From: an uncultured Prevotellaceae bacterium | GTDB lineage: Bacteria > Bacteroidota > Bacteroidia > Bacteroidales > Bacteroidaceae | Length of the DNA stretch: 64,000 nt | Assembly (NCBI GenBank): GCA_900318995.1 | Contig: ONMR01000011.1 | Coordinates: 62,001-126,000 of the forward strand | Direction of reading: 5' to 3' | Shown here: one piece after another, positions 20,622 through 29,830 of the stretch | Position numbering within the stretch: position 1 is the first letter of the stretch | How the letters are laid out: every line of letters begins with the position of its first letter | The notes under the pieces: generated by a model | What the model was told of the DNA's origin: nothing | What the model saw: the letters and a program-made list of their open reading frames with translations, nothing else | Database searches by the model: none | Translations under genes and position numbers: made by a program

Positions 20622-21416
20622 TCAAAGTCCGAACAGACGGCAGGCATTCCGGCTGGTCACATCAGCTAACTCTTCAAAAGTTATGCCATACACCTGAGCC
20701 ATCATATTTGCGGTGTTTACTATATATGATGGTTCATTGCGTTTTCCCCTGAACGGCACAGGAGGCAGATAAGGGCAGTCTGTTTCAAGCACAACCCTGT
20801 CCAGAGGTATAAGCGGCAGCACGGACGGCAGAACCGATTTCCTGTATGTCAGCACTCCTCCTATCCCGAACATGAACCCATCGAACCGCATAAGGGCCGA
20901 TGCCTCTTCGGTCGAACCGGAAAAGCAATGGAATATTCCTCTAAGTGCGCTTTCCCTATAATCAGAAAGGATATCATATAGCTGCTGAAATGAGTCGCGG
21001 GAATGGATCACGATGGGCAGATTATATTCCAGAGCCCACTCTATCTGAATCCGGAAGGAGTCCGTCTGTTCATCCAGGCGTGACTTGTCCCAGTAAAGGT
21101 CAAGGCCGGTCTCTCCAATGCCTATGTAACGGTGGGAACCACCCTGGGCCTGGTCCATGTCAAGTCTTGACTTGAGTTCTGAAAGCTGGCTGTGATAATC
21201 ATCCGACAGGTCTTCGGGATGAAGTCCGATCATAGGACGACACAGTTCCGGCCAGACATCACATACATGGAGCAGATCATCCAGAGTTTCAGGATTTATG
21301 TTGGGGAGCAGCAGATATTCAAGCCCCGCGTCTCTTGCCCTTTCAATAACCTCAGGCAAATCCTCCCTGAACGCCTGGTCATAGACATGACAATGAGTGT
21401 CAATCAGCTTTCTCAC
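20622..21416 (-). CDS. TatD-family metal-dependent DNase/hydrolase
   Basis: 264 residues. The start DTHCHVYD contains the HxH metal site; later ligands appear in GETGLDLYW, VIHSRDS, FHCFSGS and ETDCPYL, all typical of the TatD family of TIM-barrel hydrolases. Family members act as 3'-5' exonucleases or in DNA repair; the substrate is unsettled. The start overlaps the upstream hypothetical gene by 17 bases, suggesting coupling. Confidence 0.95.
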   Translation of the reverse strand: MRKLIDTHCHVYDQAFREDLPEVIERARDAGLEYLLLPNINPETLDDLLHVCDVWPELCRPMIGLHPEDLSDDYHSQLSELKSRLDMDQAQGGSHRYIGIGETGLDLYWDKSRLDEQTDSFRIQIEWALEYNLPIVIHSRDSFQQLYDILSDYRESALRGIFHCFSGSTEEASALMRFDGFMFGIGGVLTYRKSVLPSVLPLIPLDRVVLETDCPYLPPVPFRGKRNEPSYIVNTANMMAQVYGITFEELADVTSRNACRLFGL

Positions 21417-22101
21417 CCGATCTGTAATAATATATCAGGCCGTAGTCGCGGCATGCCTTCAGTTTCTTTTCGCCCGAATAGTCCGAGAAATAGTTTTCTA
21501 TTGAATTCCAGACTTCCAGAATGACCTCGTCCACCTGCGGTCTCATGAGCGAGACAACCATCAGGGTCTCATCCGTCAGCTGACGCAGTTCACACTGCTT
21601 GTCATACAGTTCCTTGAAAAGGTCAAAATGCACAACCACCTTGGCTATGGTAGGGTTATATATAGGTATACCTCCATTATCAGTCCTTGCTTTCTCTCCT
21701 CGGATGGTATTCTCGCAGCATCTGATGACAGCTATGTCACTTGACATATCCGGCAGCTCTCCCGAATCCTCCGGTATCGAATAGTATTTCCTGTCAGAAG
21801 ATTTGATTTCACCGCGCTTTACGCACAGATTGAATACAGTCAGGAAATGTGACACATACATCTTGGCGTTCTTCAGTTTGGTCTGGTACGGCTCTGACTT
21901 GGAATAATTCACCTGGGTCTCGAGCGACTTGACATATCTGTCTACCGCATCCTTGAACTGGAACAGTTTCTTTTCGGCTCTCGAAAGGAGTTCAGGCGAT
22001 ATGACCGGGGCGTAATAGTCGCTGTTACGCATCTTTGTTATCGCCGTTTCCAGAGAACGGATTCTCGCTTTGTCTGTGTTGGGTAATCTTCTGTAAGGCA
22101 T
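21400..22101 (-). CDS. conserved-looking hypothetical protein
   Basis: 233 residues that I do not recognise. It has no signal peptide or membrane segment, and is rich in charged and aromatic residues with a predicted mostly helical character (for example residues 12-70 and 150-200). It is five bases after the polyprenyl synthase gene and overlaps tatD by 17 bases, so it is surely translated within that run. Function unknown; cytosolic location is the simplest reading. Confidence 0.82.
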   Translation of the reverse strand: MPYRRLPNTDKARIRSLETAITKMRNSDYYAPVISPELLSRAEKKLFQFKDAVDRYVKSLETQVNYSKSEPYQTKLKNAKMYVSHFLTVFNLCVKRGEIKSSDRKYYSIPEDSGELPDMSSDIAVIRCCENTIRGEKARTDNGGIPIYNPTIAKVVVHFDLFKELYDKQCELRQLTDETLMVVSLMRPQVDEVILEVWNSIENYFSDYSGEKKLKACRDYGLIYYYRSGEKAD

Positions 22102-22106
22102 AGTAA

Positions 22107-23081
22107 TTAAAGGACTCTGTTTAACAGGCTTCCGGCATATTCTCTAAGAAGGGACTTTCGGCTGGCAGGAAGACTTACTGCATCAAGTTTCAAAATCGCT
22201 TCGTCAAACAGTGAAGCTATAAGTTTCTCAGAGAGCGACCTGACTTTCACCGCATCATAGATGGAACGGACAGCAGCTATCTTTGACTCCGGATCATCAC
22301 CGTCATAAGCGGCCCATCTGTCCAATTCACTGCGCATACCGTCATCTGCCAGATTATAGGCATTGATATACAGGTAAGTCTTCTTGTTGCAGAGAATATC
22401 ACCGCCTATCTTCTTTCCGAACACAGCGGGATCTCCGTAAACGTCAAGAAGGTCATCCTGAAGCTGGAATGCCAGACCTACCTTCTCACCGAATTCATAA
22501 AGCAGACGGGAATCGGTTTCGGATGCTCCGCCAAGAACCGCACCCATCTGGGCACATGCGGCCAGAAGCACCGATGTCTTAAGCCGGATCATTTCAATGT
22601 ATTCCTGCTCGGTAACATCGTCGCGGGTCTCGAATTCCATATCATATTGCTGACCTTCCATTATCCCTGTAAATGTTTCGTTGGCCAGGTCCAGTATTCT
22701 CTTGAGTTCCGGACCCGATGTCATTGAGAGATAACGGTAAGCAAGCACCAGCATACCGTCACCCGACAGGATTGCCACATTCTCATTCCATTTCTTGTGA
22801 ACGGTAGGCCTGCCGCGGCGCATGTCGGCCTTATCCATAAGATCATCGTGAAGTAACGTGAAATTGTGGAATATCTCCATACCTGCTGCAGTACAGAAAA
22901 CCCTTTCTACATCATCGGCAAACATATTGTACGCCATGATCAGGAATGTGGGACGGATACGCTTGCCGCCCAGGGAAAGAGTATACCTTACCGGAACATA
23001 AAGGCTGTCCGGCTGACGGGAGTAATCCAAAGACTGGAGATAGCCCTCAAATTCTTCCTGTATTTGCTTTGCTGTTTTCAT
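22107..23081 (-). CDS. trans-isoprenyl diphosphate synthase (polyprenyl synthetase)
   Basis: 324 residues from the ATG at 23081. Both aspartate-rich motifs are present: DDLMD (FARM) with FTLLHDDLMD context, and DDLLD (SARM) with FQLQDDLLDVYG. GGKRIRP binds isopentenyl diphosphate. It elongates C5 units to C15 or longer chains for quinones or undecaprenyl phosphate; chain length cannot be set from this. IspH, which makes the C5 units, is encoded at 25.8 kb. A 32-codon longer frame to 23177 is rejected because it crosses both the promoter and the upstream terminator hairpin. Confidence 0.95.
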   Translation of the reverse strand: MKTAKQIQEEFEGYLQSLDYSRQPDSLYVPVRYTLSLGGKRIRPTFLIMAYNMFADDVERVFCTAAGMEIFHNFTLLHDDLMDKADMRRGRPTVHKKWNENVAILSGDGMLVLAYRYLSMTSGPELKRILDLANETFTGIMEGQQYDMEFETRDDVTEQEYIEMIRLKTSVLLAACAQMGAVLGGASETDSRLLYEFGEKVGLAFQLQDDLLDVYGDPAVFGKKIGGDILCNKKTYLYINAYNLADDGMRSELDRWAAYDGDDPESKIAAVRSIYDAVKVRSLSEKLIASLFDEAILKLDAVSLPASRKSLLREYAGSLLNRVL

Positions 23082-23089
23082 CACAAATG

Positions 23090-23121
23090 CAAAAGTAAGA
23101 AGTTGTTTTGGAATTACACAA
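23090..23121 (-). promoter_or_regulatory. polyprenyl synthase promoter
   Basis: Minus-strand TACTTTTG (23097 to 23090) with TTG (23121 to 23119) 21 bases upstream. The box ends eight bases before the ATG at 23081, so the transcript would have a leader of only about four bases. Confidence 0.75.
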
Positions 23122-23139
23122 CAAAACGAAGATAAAAAA

Positions 23140-23167
23140 GCGAAGAGGCCCAAAGAGGCCTCTTCGC
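23140..23167 (-). terminator. tonB terminator
   Basis: A perfect 11-bp GC-rich stem (23140-23150 with 23157-23167), six-base loop, followed on the minus strand by six T residues. It lies 22 bases after the tonB stop. Confidence 0.9.
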
Positions 23168-23189
23168 AATTTATCATCCTGCTTATAAA

Positions 23190-23876
23190 TCAGTTAAGAC
23201 GGAAGTTTACAGGTACGGTGTATTTTACGCGTACGGGTTTGCCACGCTGCTTGCCCGGCTTCCAGTTAGGCATTGTTGAGATCACGCGCAGGGCCTCCTG
23301 GTCCAACTGCTTGTTGACGCTCTTTACTACCTGCGGCTCTACGATTGCACCATCCTTGTTTACTACGAATGATACAAGCACACGACCCTGGATTCCGTTC
23401 TCACGGCAGATTGGCGGATACTTGATATTCTTTCTGAGATAATCCAAAAGAGCCTGTGTACCTCCCGGGAACTCAGGAGCATCCTCAACGACCATAAAGA
23501 TCTCTTCCTCCTCAGGTTCGGGTTCAACCTCAACATAGTCTATCTCATCCAGATCAACCCACTCGACCTGATCTTCTGTAGAAGCCATGATATCCTCTTC
23601 AACCTCTGCATCATCATCTACGATCTCAAGAATATCAGCCTGTGTTACAGCTGCAGGTGGTGGCGGAACCGTTTTCTTTTCAGGTAAGGTGATGGGGACC
23701 ATTTCTTCATTCAGGGAGACGTCCTTGACGCCATAGATTTCAGAATCGTCCTGCACTTCCCTCTGTGTCCACTCAAGCGCCACGAACATGACGGCAAGAG
23801 CCATTACAAATCCTATCAGGAGTGAGGTACTTTTACCTCTCTCAAGATCAGCGCGTTCAGACTTTTTAATTTCCAT
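23190..23876 (-). CDS. TonB-family energy transducer
   Basis: 228 residues. A single membrane anchor at about 19-38 follows a short basic cytoplasmic end. A periplasmic linker with PPPPAA and a strongly acidic stretch (many D/E between about 85 and 125) leads to a C-terminal TonB domain (about 150-228) with YPPICRENGIQGRV and PVNFRLN. It would pass proton-motive energy from ExbBD to outer membrane receptors. It is a single-gene unit with its own promoter and terminator; exbBD are not in the window. Confidence 0.93.
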   Translation of the reverse strand: MEIKKSERADLERGKSTSLLIGFVMALAVMFVALEWTQREVQDDSEIYGVKDVSLNEEMVPITLPEKKTVPPPPAAVTQADILEIVDDDAEVEEDIMASTEDQVEWVDLDEIDYVEVEPEPEEEEIFMVVEDAPEFPGGTQALLDYLRKNIKYPPICRENGIQGRVLVSFVVNKDGAIVEPQVVKSVNKQLDQEALRVISTMPNWKPGKQRGKPVRVKYTVPVNFRLN

Positions 23877-23916
23877 AATTCTCTCAGTTTAGCAATCAGA
23901 CACTTTTGTCCATCGG

Positions 23917-23924
23917 CAAAAGTA
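23917..23924 (-). promoter_or_regulatory. tonB -7 promoter box
   Basis: Minus-strand TACTTTTG fits TAnnTTTG, giving a leader of about 36 bases before the ATG at 23876. A TTG occurs 24 bases upstream, further than usual. Confidence 0.55.
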
Positions 23925-24147
23925 GTAATCTTTTTCTCAACCCGAAAACAAAATGTCTTTTTTGTGTATTTTTAATAATTGACAAGGCTCTCTCTCTTTC
24001 CTTGTTTCCGTATTGGAAACGGAGCGGACTTGCAAATACGTCTCAAATCCGCAAAAAAAAAATCATTAAAGACAAAAAACGTCTGACCGGGTACGGCAAC
24101 GCTATAAAAAACGTTATTGTATAGGTACTTGTTAAACTCGTTTTTTG

Positions 24148-24155
24148 TACATTTG
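24148..24155 (+). promoter_or_regulatory. porQ -7 promoter box
   Basis: TACATTTG fits TAnnTTTG and ends only six bases before the ATG at 24162, predicting an almost leaderless transcript. A TTG at 24129-24131 is closer (16 bases) than the usual spacing. Confidence 0.6.
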
Positions 24156-24161
24156 TTCCCG

Positions 24162-25148
24162 ATGAAGAGAATCCTTCTAACATTAGCGGTATTTGCTGTT
24201 CTGACAGGGTCAGGCACTCTTCAGGCACAGAGTCTGGAGAGTTCTTTTGAATTCCTCAAACTGCCCGTCTCGGCACACAGTTCGTCACTGGGTGGGCGGG
24301 CCGTTTCGGTGGCCGATCCGGACCCGGCACTTTTCATACAGAATCCGGCACTGCTCAATGCTGTTGACAAGAGCCTTCTGGCCCTGAATGCCATGACATG
24401 GTTCTCAGGCACCACGATAGCCGGAGCCCAGTATTGCAATCTGTTTGACGAACGTTCAAGATACGCATTCAATGCACGGTACGTAAACTACGGGAAGATG
24501 CCCGAAACTCAGGCCGACGGAACCCGGACCGGAACATTCCAATCCAAAGACATGGCGGTTGGCGTATCGTACTCTTACATGCTCACCGATAATCTCAGCG
24601 GCGGAGTAAGCGGTAACCTGATCTGCTCCAGATATTCATCAAAGACATCGGTGGCCATTGGCGTAGATCTGGGATTATTGTATATAATACCCGGAAACGG
24701 CGTTTCAATCGGACTTGCCGCAACCAATCTGGGCGGTCAGATAAAGGCTTTCGAAAACACTTTCCAGAAAATGCCTTTTGATATCTGCGCAGGATTTACC
24801 TGGAAGCCGGCACACGCTCCCCTGAGGTTTACCCTTTCAATGGACAATCTTACCCGTTGGAAAGAATCCGATTTCCATTTTGCCGAAGATGAAGACAAAG
24901 GATTCGGACAAATTCTCAAGCGGCATCTTTCTGTGGGCATCGACATAATGCCTACTGAAACCTTCTATATTGCCGCCGGCCTTAACATGCGTAACCGCAT
25001 TGAGCTGGGCGGAAACGGCAGCAAGGGACTGGCCGGCATGACCATCGGCACAGGCCTGCGACTTAATCGCATAATGTTCGATATCTCCTACGGCAAGTAC
25101 CAGGTGTCGGAATCATCATTGATTTGCAATTTCGGATTCAACATATGA
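24162..25148 (+). CDS. porQ: PorQ-like type IX secretion system protein
   Basis: 328 residues from the ATG at 24162. A signal peptide (about 1-22, ending TLQAQ) is followed by an outer-membrane barrel-like sequence with the family opening [25 protein letters not shown] and repeated amphipathic strands to FGFNI at the end. PorQ and PorV-like proteins belong to the T9SS and help attach secreted proteins at the surface. A 15-codon upstream extension is rejected because it precedes the promoter box. Its stop overlaps the cmk start by four bases, so porQ-cmk-ispH forms one unit. Confidence 0.88.
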   Translation: MKRILLTLAVFAVLTGSGTLQAQSLESSFEFLKLPVSAHSSSLGGRAVSVADPDPALFIQNPALLNAVDKSLLALNAMTWFSGTTIAGAQYCNLFDERSRYAFNARYVNYGKMPETQADGTRTGTFQSKDMAVGVSYSYMLTDNLSGGVSGNLICSRYSSKTSVAIGVDLGLLYIIPGNGVSIGLAATNLGGQIKAFENTFQKMPFDICAGFTWKPAHAPLRFTLSMDNLTRWKESDFHFAEDEDKGFGQILKRHLSVGIDIMPTETFYIAAGLNMRNRIELGGNGSKGLAGMTIGTGLRLNRIMFDISYGKYQVSESSLICNFGFNI

Positions 25149-25828
25149 AAAAGATAATCATTGCTATGGACGGCCATTCGTCTTGCGGAAAGAGCACGAT
25201 GGCCAAGGCGCTTGCAAAAGCGATAGGATACACGTACATTGACACCGGTGCCATGTACCGCGCCGTAACGCTATATGCCATGCGCCGCGGATTCATCGGT
25301 GAAAACGGCATTGATGAGGAATCACTCCGCCGTGAGATGCCGCAGATAAAGATTACGTTCGGCCATGAGAACGGCATGCAATACACCATACTTAACGGAG
25401 AGAACGTGGAACGTCAGATTCGCGGAATGGAGGTGTCCGGCCATGTAAGCCCCATATCGGCCATCGGGTTTGTCCGTGAGGCCATGGTCAGCCTGCAGCG
25501 GGAGATGGGGCGCCAGGGTGCTGTCATAATGGACGGACGCGACATAGGCACGACCGTGTTTCCTAACGCAGAACTCAAGATTTTTGTCACTGCCAGCGAT
25601 GAGATCCGCGCACAGCGCCGTTTTGATGAACTCAAGGCGAAAGGAGAGAATCCCGTATTTGAAGATGTGCTCAAGAACGTAAGGGAACGTGATTACATAG
25701 ACTCCCACCGCGCCGTATCGCCACTGCGCAAGGCCGATGATGCCATAGTGCTGGACAACAGTCACATGACTATTGATGAGCAGGACAAATGGCTGATGGA
25801 CCAATATCTGGCAAAAACAGCAGAATGA
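25145..25828 (+). CDS. cmk: cytidylate kinase
   Basis: 227 residues. P-loop GHSSCGKST at about 9-17, [12 protein letters not shown] and [12 protein letters not shown] are hallmarks of CMP/dCMP kinase. It phosphorylates CMP to CDP for nucleic acid and CDP-lipid precursors. The ATG at 25145 sits in an ATGA overlap with the porQ stop; a TTG in-frame at 25124 is rejected. ispH starts six bases after its stop. Confidence 0.97.
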   Translation: MKKIIIAMDGHSSCGKSTMAKALAKAIGYTYIDTGAMYRAVTLYAMRRGFIGENGIDEESLRREMPQIKITFGHENGMQYTILNGENVERQIRGMEVSGHVSPISAIGFVREAMVSLQREMGRQGAVIMDGRDIGTTVFPNAELKIFVTASDEIRAQRRFDELKAKGENPVFEDVLKNVRERDYIDSHRAVSPLRKADDAIVLDNSHMTIDEQDKWLMDQYLAKTAE

Positions 25829-25834
25829 CAGATC

Positions 25835-26704
25835 ATGAAAGTTGAGATTGACCCTGAATCCGGATTCTGTTTCGGTGTGCTTTCGGCTATCGGAAAGGCC
25901 GAAGAGGAGTTGCGCTGTGACCAGCAGCTCTACTGCCTTGGTGATATAGTGCACAACGGAATGGAATGCGACAGGCTTCAGGGCCTTGGGCTCAAGACCA
26001 TAAACCATGATCAGTTTGCAGAGCTCAAGGACGCCAAGGTTCTGCTAAGGGCACATGGCGAGCCTCCGTCAACATACAATACCGCCAGGAAGAACGGCAT
26101 AACCCTGATCGATGCCACCTGCCCTGTAGTACTCAAGCTTCAGCAGCGCATCCACAAGCAATACCGGCAGCTTGACCCGGCCACCCAGCAGATAATAATC
26201 TTCGGTCAGAAAGGACATGCCGAGGTTCTGGGTCTTGTGGGGCAGACAGACGGGACGGCCACTGTTATAGAATCGGCCGATGAGATAGACCGCATTGATT
26301 TCAACAAGGATATATTCCTTTATTCACAGACCACAAAATCGGCAGCCAGTTATAACCATCTGATTGAAAAGATTACTCAGAAACTTCCCCAAGGAAGGAG
26401 TTTCATACATAACAACTCTGTCTGCGGACAGGTGTCCCACCGTGGTGAGAACATACGTGAATTCGCCCGCAGGCACGATGTGATACTGTTTGTATCAGGC
26501 CGTAAGAGTTCCAACGGCAAGGTCCTTTTCGGGGAATGTCTGAACGTCAACCCCAGATCTTATCTGATAGAGGGGCGGCAGGACATAGACCTTGAGGTAC
26601 TGAACAACGCCGAATCTGTTGGCATCTGCGGCGCCACTTCTACTCCCAAGTGGCTGATGGAGGAGTGTAGGGACTACATACTTAAATTGAGAATTGAGAA
26701 TTGA
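25835..26704 (+). CDS. ispH: 4-hydroxy-3-methylbut-2-enyl diphosphate reductase (IspH/LytB)
   Basis: 289 residues. The three cluster-binding cysteines are in GFCFGV (residue 12), DATCPVV and NSVCGQVS; GATSTPKWLMEE near the end is also conserved. It makes IPP and DMAPP, the last step of the MEP pathway, using a 4Fe-4S cluster. It is the third gene of porQ-cmk-ispH. The last codons lie inside a tandem 7-base repeat, so the end of the protein varies easily by slippage. Confidence 0.97.
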   Translation: MKVEIDPESGFCFGVLSAIGKAEEELRCDQQLYCLGDIVHNGMECDRLQGLGLKTINHDQFAELKDAKVLLRAHGEPPSTYNTARKNGITLIDATCPVVLKLQQRIHKQYRQLDPATQQIIIFGQKGHAEVLGLVGQTDGTATVIESADEIDRIDFNKDIFLYSQTTKSAASYNHLIEKITQKLPQGRSFIHNNSVCGQVSHRGENIREFARRHDVILFVSGRKSSNGKVLFGECLNVNPRSYLIEGRQDIDLEVLNNAESVGICGATSTPKWLMEECRDYILKLRIEN

Positions 26705-26709
26705 GAATT
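26686..26709 (+). repeat. 7-bp tandem repeat over the ispH stop codon
   Basis: Three exact copies of ATTGAGA (26686-26706) plus a partial fourth (ATT). The stop codon TGA at 26702-26704 is inside the repeat. Loss or gain of a unit shifts frame and would change the last residues of IspH. Confidence 0.85.
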
Positions 26710-26732
26710 AAATAACCTAACCAAATTTACTT

Positions 26733-27686
26733 ATGAGCTTAAAGTACAATGAAATCGGAAAAACCGGTATGAAGGTTGCAAGACTGGCCTTCGGTGCATC
26801 TTCGCTAGGCGGAGTTTTCCACGAGATCAATGAAAAGAGAGCCATCGAGGCTGTTTTCACTGCCGTAGACAACGGTCTGAACTTTATCGATGTATCTCCC
26901 TATTACGGACATTACAAGGCTGAGACCGTGCTGGGCAAGGCACTCAAGGACATCCCGCGCGACAAATATTACCTGTCAACCAAGGTAGGCCGCTACGGAA
27001 AGGACGGAGTAAACACCTGGGACTACAGCGCCAAGCGTGCTACAGAGAGTGTGTATGAGAGCATGGAGCGCCTTAACATTGACCATATAGACCTTATAAA
27101 CGTCCATGACATAGAGTTCCAGGCTGCACTGCCGGGCGGACTGCAGAAAGTGGTCGATGAGACCCTTCCCGCTCTTGTTGAACTGCGTGAAAAGGGCATA
27201 GTCAGCCACGTGGGCATTACCGACCTCCAGCTTGAGAACCTTAAGTGGGTGGTAGACCACGCCCCGGAAGGGACTGTTGAGAGCATACTCAACTTCTGTC
27301 ACTTCTGCCTTAATGATGACAAGCTGAATGATTATCTGGGCTACTTTGAGCAGAAAGGCATCGGCGTGATCAACGCCTCTCCCCTGGCTATGGGACTGCT
27401 CTCCGAGCGCGGTGTACCAGACTGGCATCCCGCACCCAAACCACTGGTAGATGCTTGCGCCAAAGCCGCCCAGCACTGCAAATCGCGTGGCACATCAATT
27501 GAGAAACTGGCTGTACAGTATTCATACAGCAACCCGCGCATAGCCACCAACCTTTTCAGCTCGGCCAATCCCGACAATGTCCTTAAAAACATCAAGGTGG
27601 TTCAAGAGCCCCTTGACTGGGATCTGGTATTTGAGGTTCGTGAAATAATCGGTGACCAGCAGAGAGTAACCTGGTGCAACTCATGA
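26733..27686 (+). CDS. aldo/keto reductase, probable aldose 1-dehydrogenase (L-fucose/L-galactose type)
   Basis: 317 residues, an AKR TIM barrel. The catalytic tetrad fits Asp (FIDVSPYYG), Tyr in that same stretch, Lys (STKVGRYG) and His (LINVHD). The sequence resembles L-galactose dehydrogenase and D-threo-aldose 1-dehydrogenase, which oxidise C1 of L-fucose, L-galactose or D-arabinose to the lactone. The next gene encodes a likely lactonase and the third a fucose-type permease, which supports that role. Its stop overlaps the next start by four bases. Substrate not proven. Confidence 0.88.
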   Translation: MSLKYNEIGKTGMKVARLAFGASSLGGVFHEINEKRAIEAVFTAVDNGLNFIDVSPYYGHYKAETVLGKALKDIPRDKYYLSTKVGRYGKDGVNTWDYSAKRATESVYESMERLNIDHIDLINVHDIEFQAALPGGLQKVVDETLPALVELREKGIVSHVGITDLQLENLKWVVDHAPEGTVESILNFCHFCLNDDKLNDYLGYFEQKGIGVINASPLAMGLLSERGVPDWHPAPKPLVDACAKAAQHCKSRGTSIEKLAVQYSYSNPRIATNLFSSANPDNVLKNIKVVQEPLDWDLVFEVREIIGDQQRVTWCNS

Positions 27687-28603
27687 TGAAGATCATTGAC
27701 ACCCACTCACACCTGTGGCTGCGTCAGGACACCGTAGTCAACGGCATGCCCATCCGCACTCTGGAGAACGGCCGTTCCCTGTTTATGGGAGAGGTACGCC
27801 AGATGGTTCCACCTTTTATAATAGATGGCCGTAACACCGCCGAGATTTTCCTGTCCAACATGGATTACGCACAGGTTACCGCTGCAGTGGTGGTACAGGA
27901 ATTCATTGACGGCCTGCAGAACGACTATCTGGCCGATGTACAGAAACGGTATCCCGACCGTTTTGTAGTATGCGGTATGGCCGATTACCGCAAGCCCGGC
28001 TATCTGGAGCATGCAAAAAGTCTTATTGCGCAGGGATTCAAGGGCATAGCCATACCGGGGCATCGTCTTCAGACCCCCGATGGCCGCATAAGCCTGACTT
28101 GTCCGGAGATGATGGAGTTGTTCCGTCTTATGGAGCAGAAAGGTGTATTCCTTTCAATCACTCTGGAGGACGGAGTTGTCCAGGTTCCCGAAATGGAAGA
28201 GGTCATACAGGAGTGCCCGGACCTTAAGATAGCTGTGGGACATTTCGGAATGGTGACCGTTCCGGGATGGATGGAGCAGATACGTCTGGCACGCCACAAG
28301 AACGTGATGATAGAATCAGGAGGCATAACCTGGCTTTTCAACGATGAATTCTACCCGTTCAAAGGTGCAGTAAGAGCAATACTCCAAGCAGCCGATGAGG
28401 TAGGAATGGACAAGCTGATGTGGGGATCGGACTATCCTCGCACAATAACAGCCATAACCTACCGTATGTCCTACGATTTTATACTGAAAAGTCCCGATTT
28501 CACCGAAGAATCCAAGGAATTGTTCCTGGGGCTCAACGCCGTAAGATTCTACGGAATAGATACAGAAATTGATTTACCTTATATTAAAAACATGTCAGAA
28601 TGA
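27683..28603 (+). CDS. amidohydrolase, probable sugar lactonase (L-fuconolactonase type)
   Basis: 306 residues of the amidohydrolase-2 family: metal ligand motif DTHSHLW near the start, later VGHFG and GSDYPRT with the last aspartate. In this family many members open 5- or 6-membered sugar lactones (fuconolactone, galactonolactone). It starts in an ATGA overlap with the aldo/keto reductase gene (ATG at 27683, with a second ATG at 27686) and ends in an ATGA overlap with the permease gene. The role as lactonase is inferred from the neighbours. Confidence 0.85.
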   Translation: MMKIIDTHSHLWLRQDTVVNGMPIRTLENGRSLFMGEVRQMVPPFIIDGRNTAEIFLSNMDYAQVTAAVVVQEFIDGLQNDYLADVQKRYPDRFVVCGMADYRKPGYLEHAKSLIAQGFKGIAIPGHRLQTPDGRISLTCPEMMELFRLMEQKGVFLSITLEDGVVQVPEMEEVIQECPDLKIAVGHFGMVTVPGWMEQIRLARHKNVMIESGGITWLFNDEFYPFKGAVRAILQAADEVGMDKLMWGSDYPRTITAITYRMSYDFILKSPDFTEESKELFLGLNAVRFYGIDTEIDLPYIKNMSE

Positions 28604-29826
28604 GCAATAATCCAAAATCAACAAAGAACACCGTGGCATTGGCCATGGTATTCAGCCTTTTCTTTCTCTGGGCAATCAGCAACAACCTGCTGTCGCCAGT
28701 GGTCAACAAGATGATGTCACTCTTCAACATAGATCAGGCCAGCGCCGAGTTTGTGGAGACATCATACTGGTTCGCATACTTCCTGTTCCCCATCCCAATT
28801 GCCATGTTCATGAAGCGTTTCAGCTACAAGGCCGGTATCGTATTGGGACTTCTTATCTCAGCCGCAGGCGGACTGCTGTTCCTGCCGGTTACATCACTGC
28901 ACAGTTTTCCGCTCTACCTTTGCGCCTTCTTCATTGTTGCCATAGGCATGTGCTTCCTGGAGACAGCAGCCAACCCCTATGTAACTGAGTTGGGTGATCC
29001 GGCCACCGCACCTCGCCGCCTCAACCTGGCACAGGCATTCAACGGACTTGGCGCATTCATTGCCGCCATGTTCCTGAGCAAGCTGATTCTTATTGATGAT
29101 GCTGCTACCAACGCCCTGCCCGATGCCGAGATTCACAACTTCAAACTGACTTATACCATTTTCGGCATAGTACTTATACTTATTGCCGTAGTGATGGCAT
29201 TCACCAAACTGCCGCGTATCCAGGCCGAGGATGATGACACATCAAGCAATGGCAAACTGATTTCATTCAGTGTACTTAAGCGCCGTCATCTGCGTAACGG
29301 TGTCATAGCACAATTCTTCTACAATGGCGGCCAGACCGCAGTGAACAGCCTGTTCATAGTCTATTGCGTCAAGTACGCAGGACTAAACCATGACCAGGCC
29401 ACCACGCTGTTCGGTTTCTATATGCTGGCATTCCTGCTGGGTCGCTGGATAGGTGCATGGCTCATGGGTAAGTTCCAGCCTAAGAACATGCTTGTGGTAT
29501 ACGGACTGGCCAATGTGGTTCTGTGCGCAGTCATTTGCCTATCAGAGGGTATGACCGCCATCTACGCCATGATGGGCATATCATTCTTCATGTCAATCAT
29601 GTACCCCACACAGTTCTCACTGGCACTGACAGACCTTAAGGGTGAGACCAAGAGCGGATCGGCATTCCTGGTGATGGCCATTGTGGGCAACTCCATACTG
29701 CCGCTGCTAACAGCCAAGTTCCAGGTATCACTCACTACAAACCATGAGTTGGCATATATCATTCCGCTTATCTGCTTTGCAGTATGCGCCTGGTACGGAT
29801 GGAAGGGACACGTTGTAAAAGATTAA
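28600..29826 (+). CDS. fucP: FucP-like sugar:H+ symporter (MFS)
   Basis: 408 residues with about 12 hydrophobic helices, beginning FSLFFLWAISNNLLSPVV, a hallmark of the FucP family (compare FFLWG...L). ETAANPYVTELG and RLNLAQAFNGLGA are also FucP-family motifs near residues 120-150. It imports L-fucose or a similar 6-deoxyhexose or L-galactose with protons. It is coupled by a 4-base overlap to the lactonase gene and is followed after four bases by the dehydrogenase gene. Confidence 0.93.
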   Translation: MSNNPKSTKNTVALAMVFSLFFLWAISNNLLSPVVNKMMSLFNIDQASAEFVETSYWFAYFLFPIPIAMFMKRFSYKAGIVLGLLISAAGGLLFLPVTSLHSFPLYLCAFFIVAIGMCFLETAANPYVTELGDPATAPRRLNLAQAFNGLGAFIAAMFLSKLILIDDAATNALPDAEIHNFKLTYTIFGIVLILIAVVMAFTKLPRIQAEDDDTSSNGKLISFSVLKRRHLRNGVIAQFFYNGGQTAVNSLFIVYCVKYAGLNHDQATTLFGFYMLAFLLGRWIGAWLMGKFQPKNMLVVYGLANVVLCAVICLSEGMTAIYAMMGISFFMSIMYPTQFSLALTDLKGETKSGSAFLVMAIVGNSILPLLTAKFQVSLTTNHELAYIIPLICFAVCAWYGWKGHVVKD

Positions 29827-29830
29827 GATA

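Larger units (their letters stand above)
23877..24161. other. divergent intergenic region tonB/porQ
   Basis: 285 bases between the two starts. Promoter boxes are seen near each end (23917-23924 for tonB, 24148-24155 for porQ). The middle is AT-rich and I see no gene, RNA or repeat in it. Confidence 0.6.
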
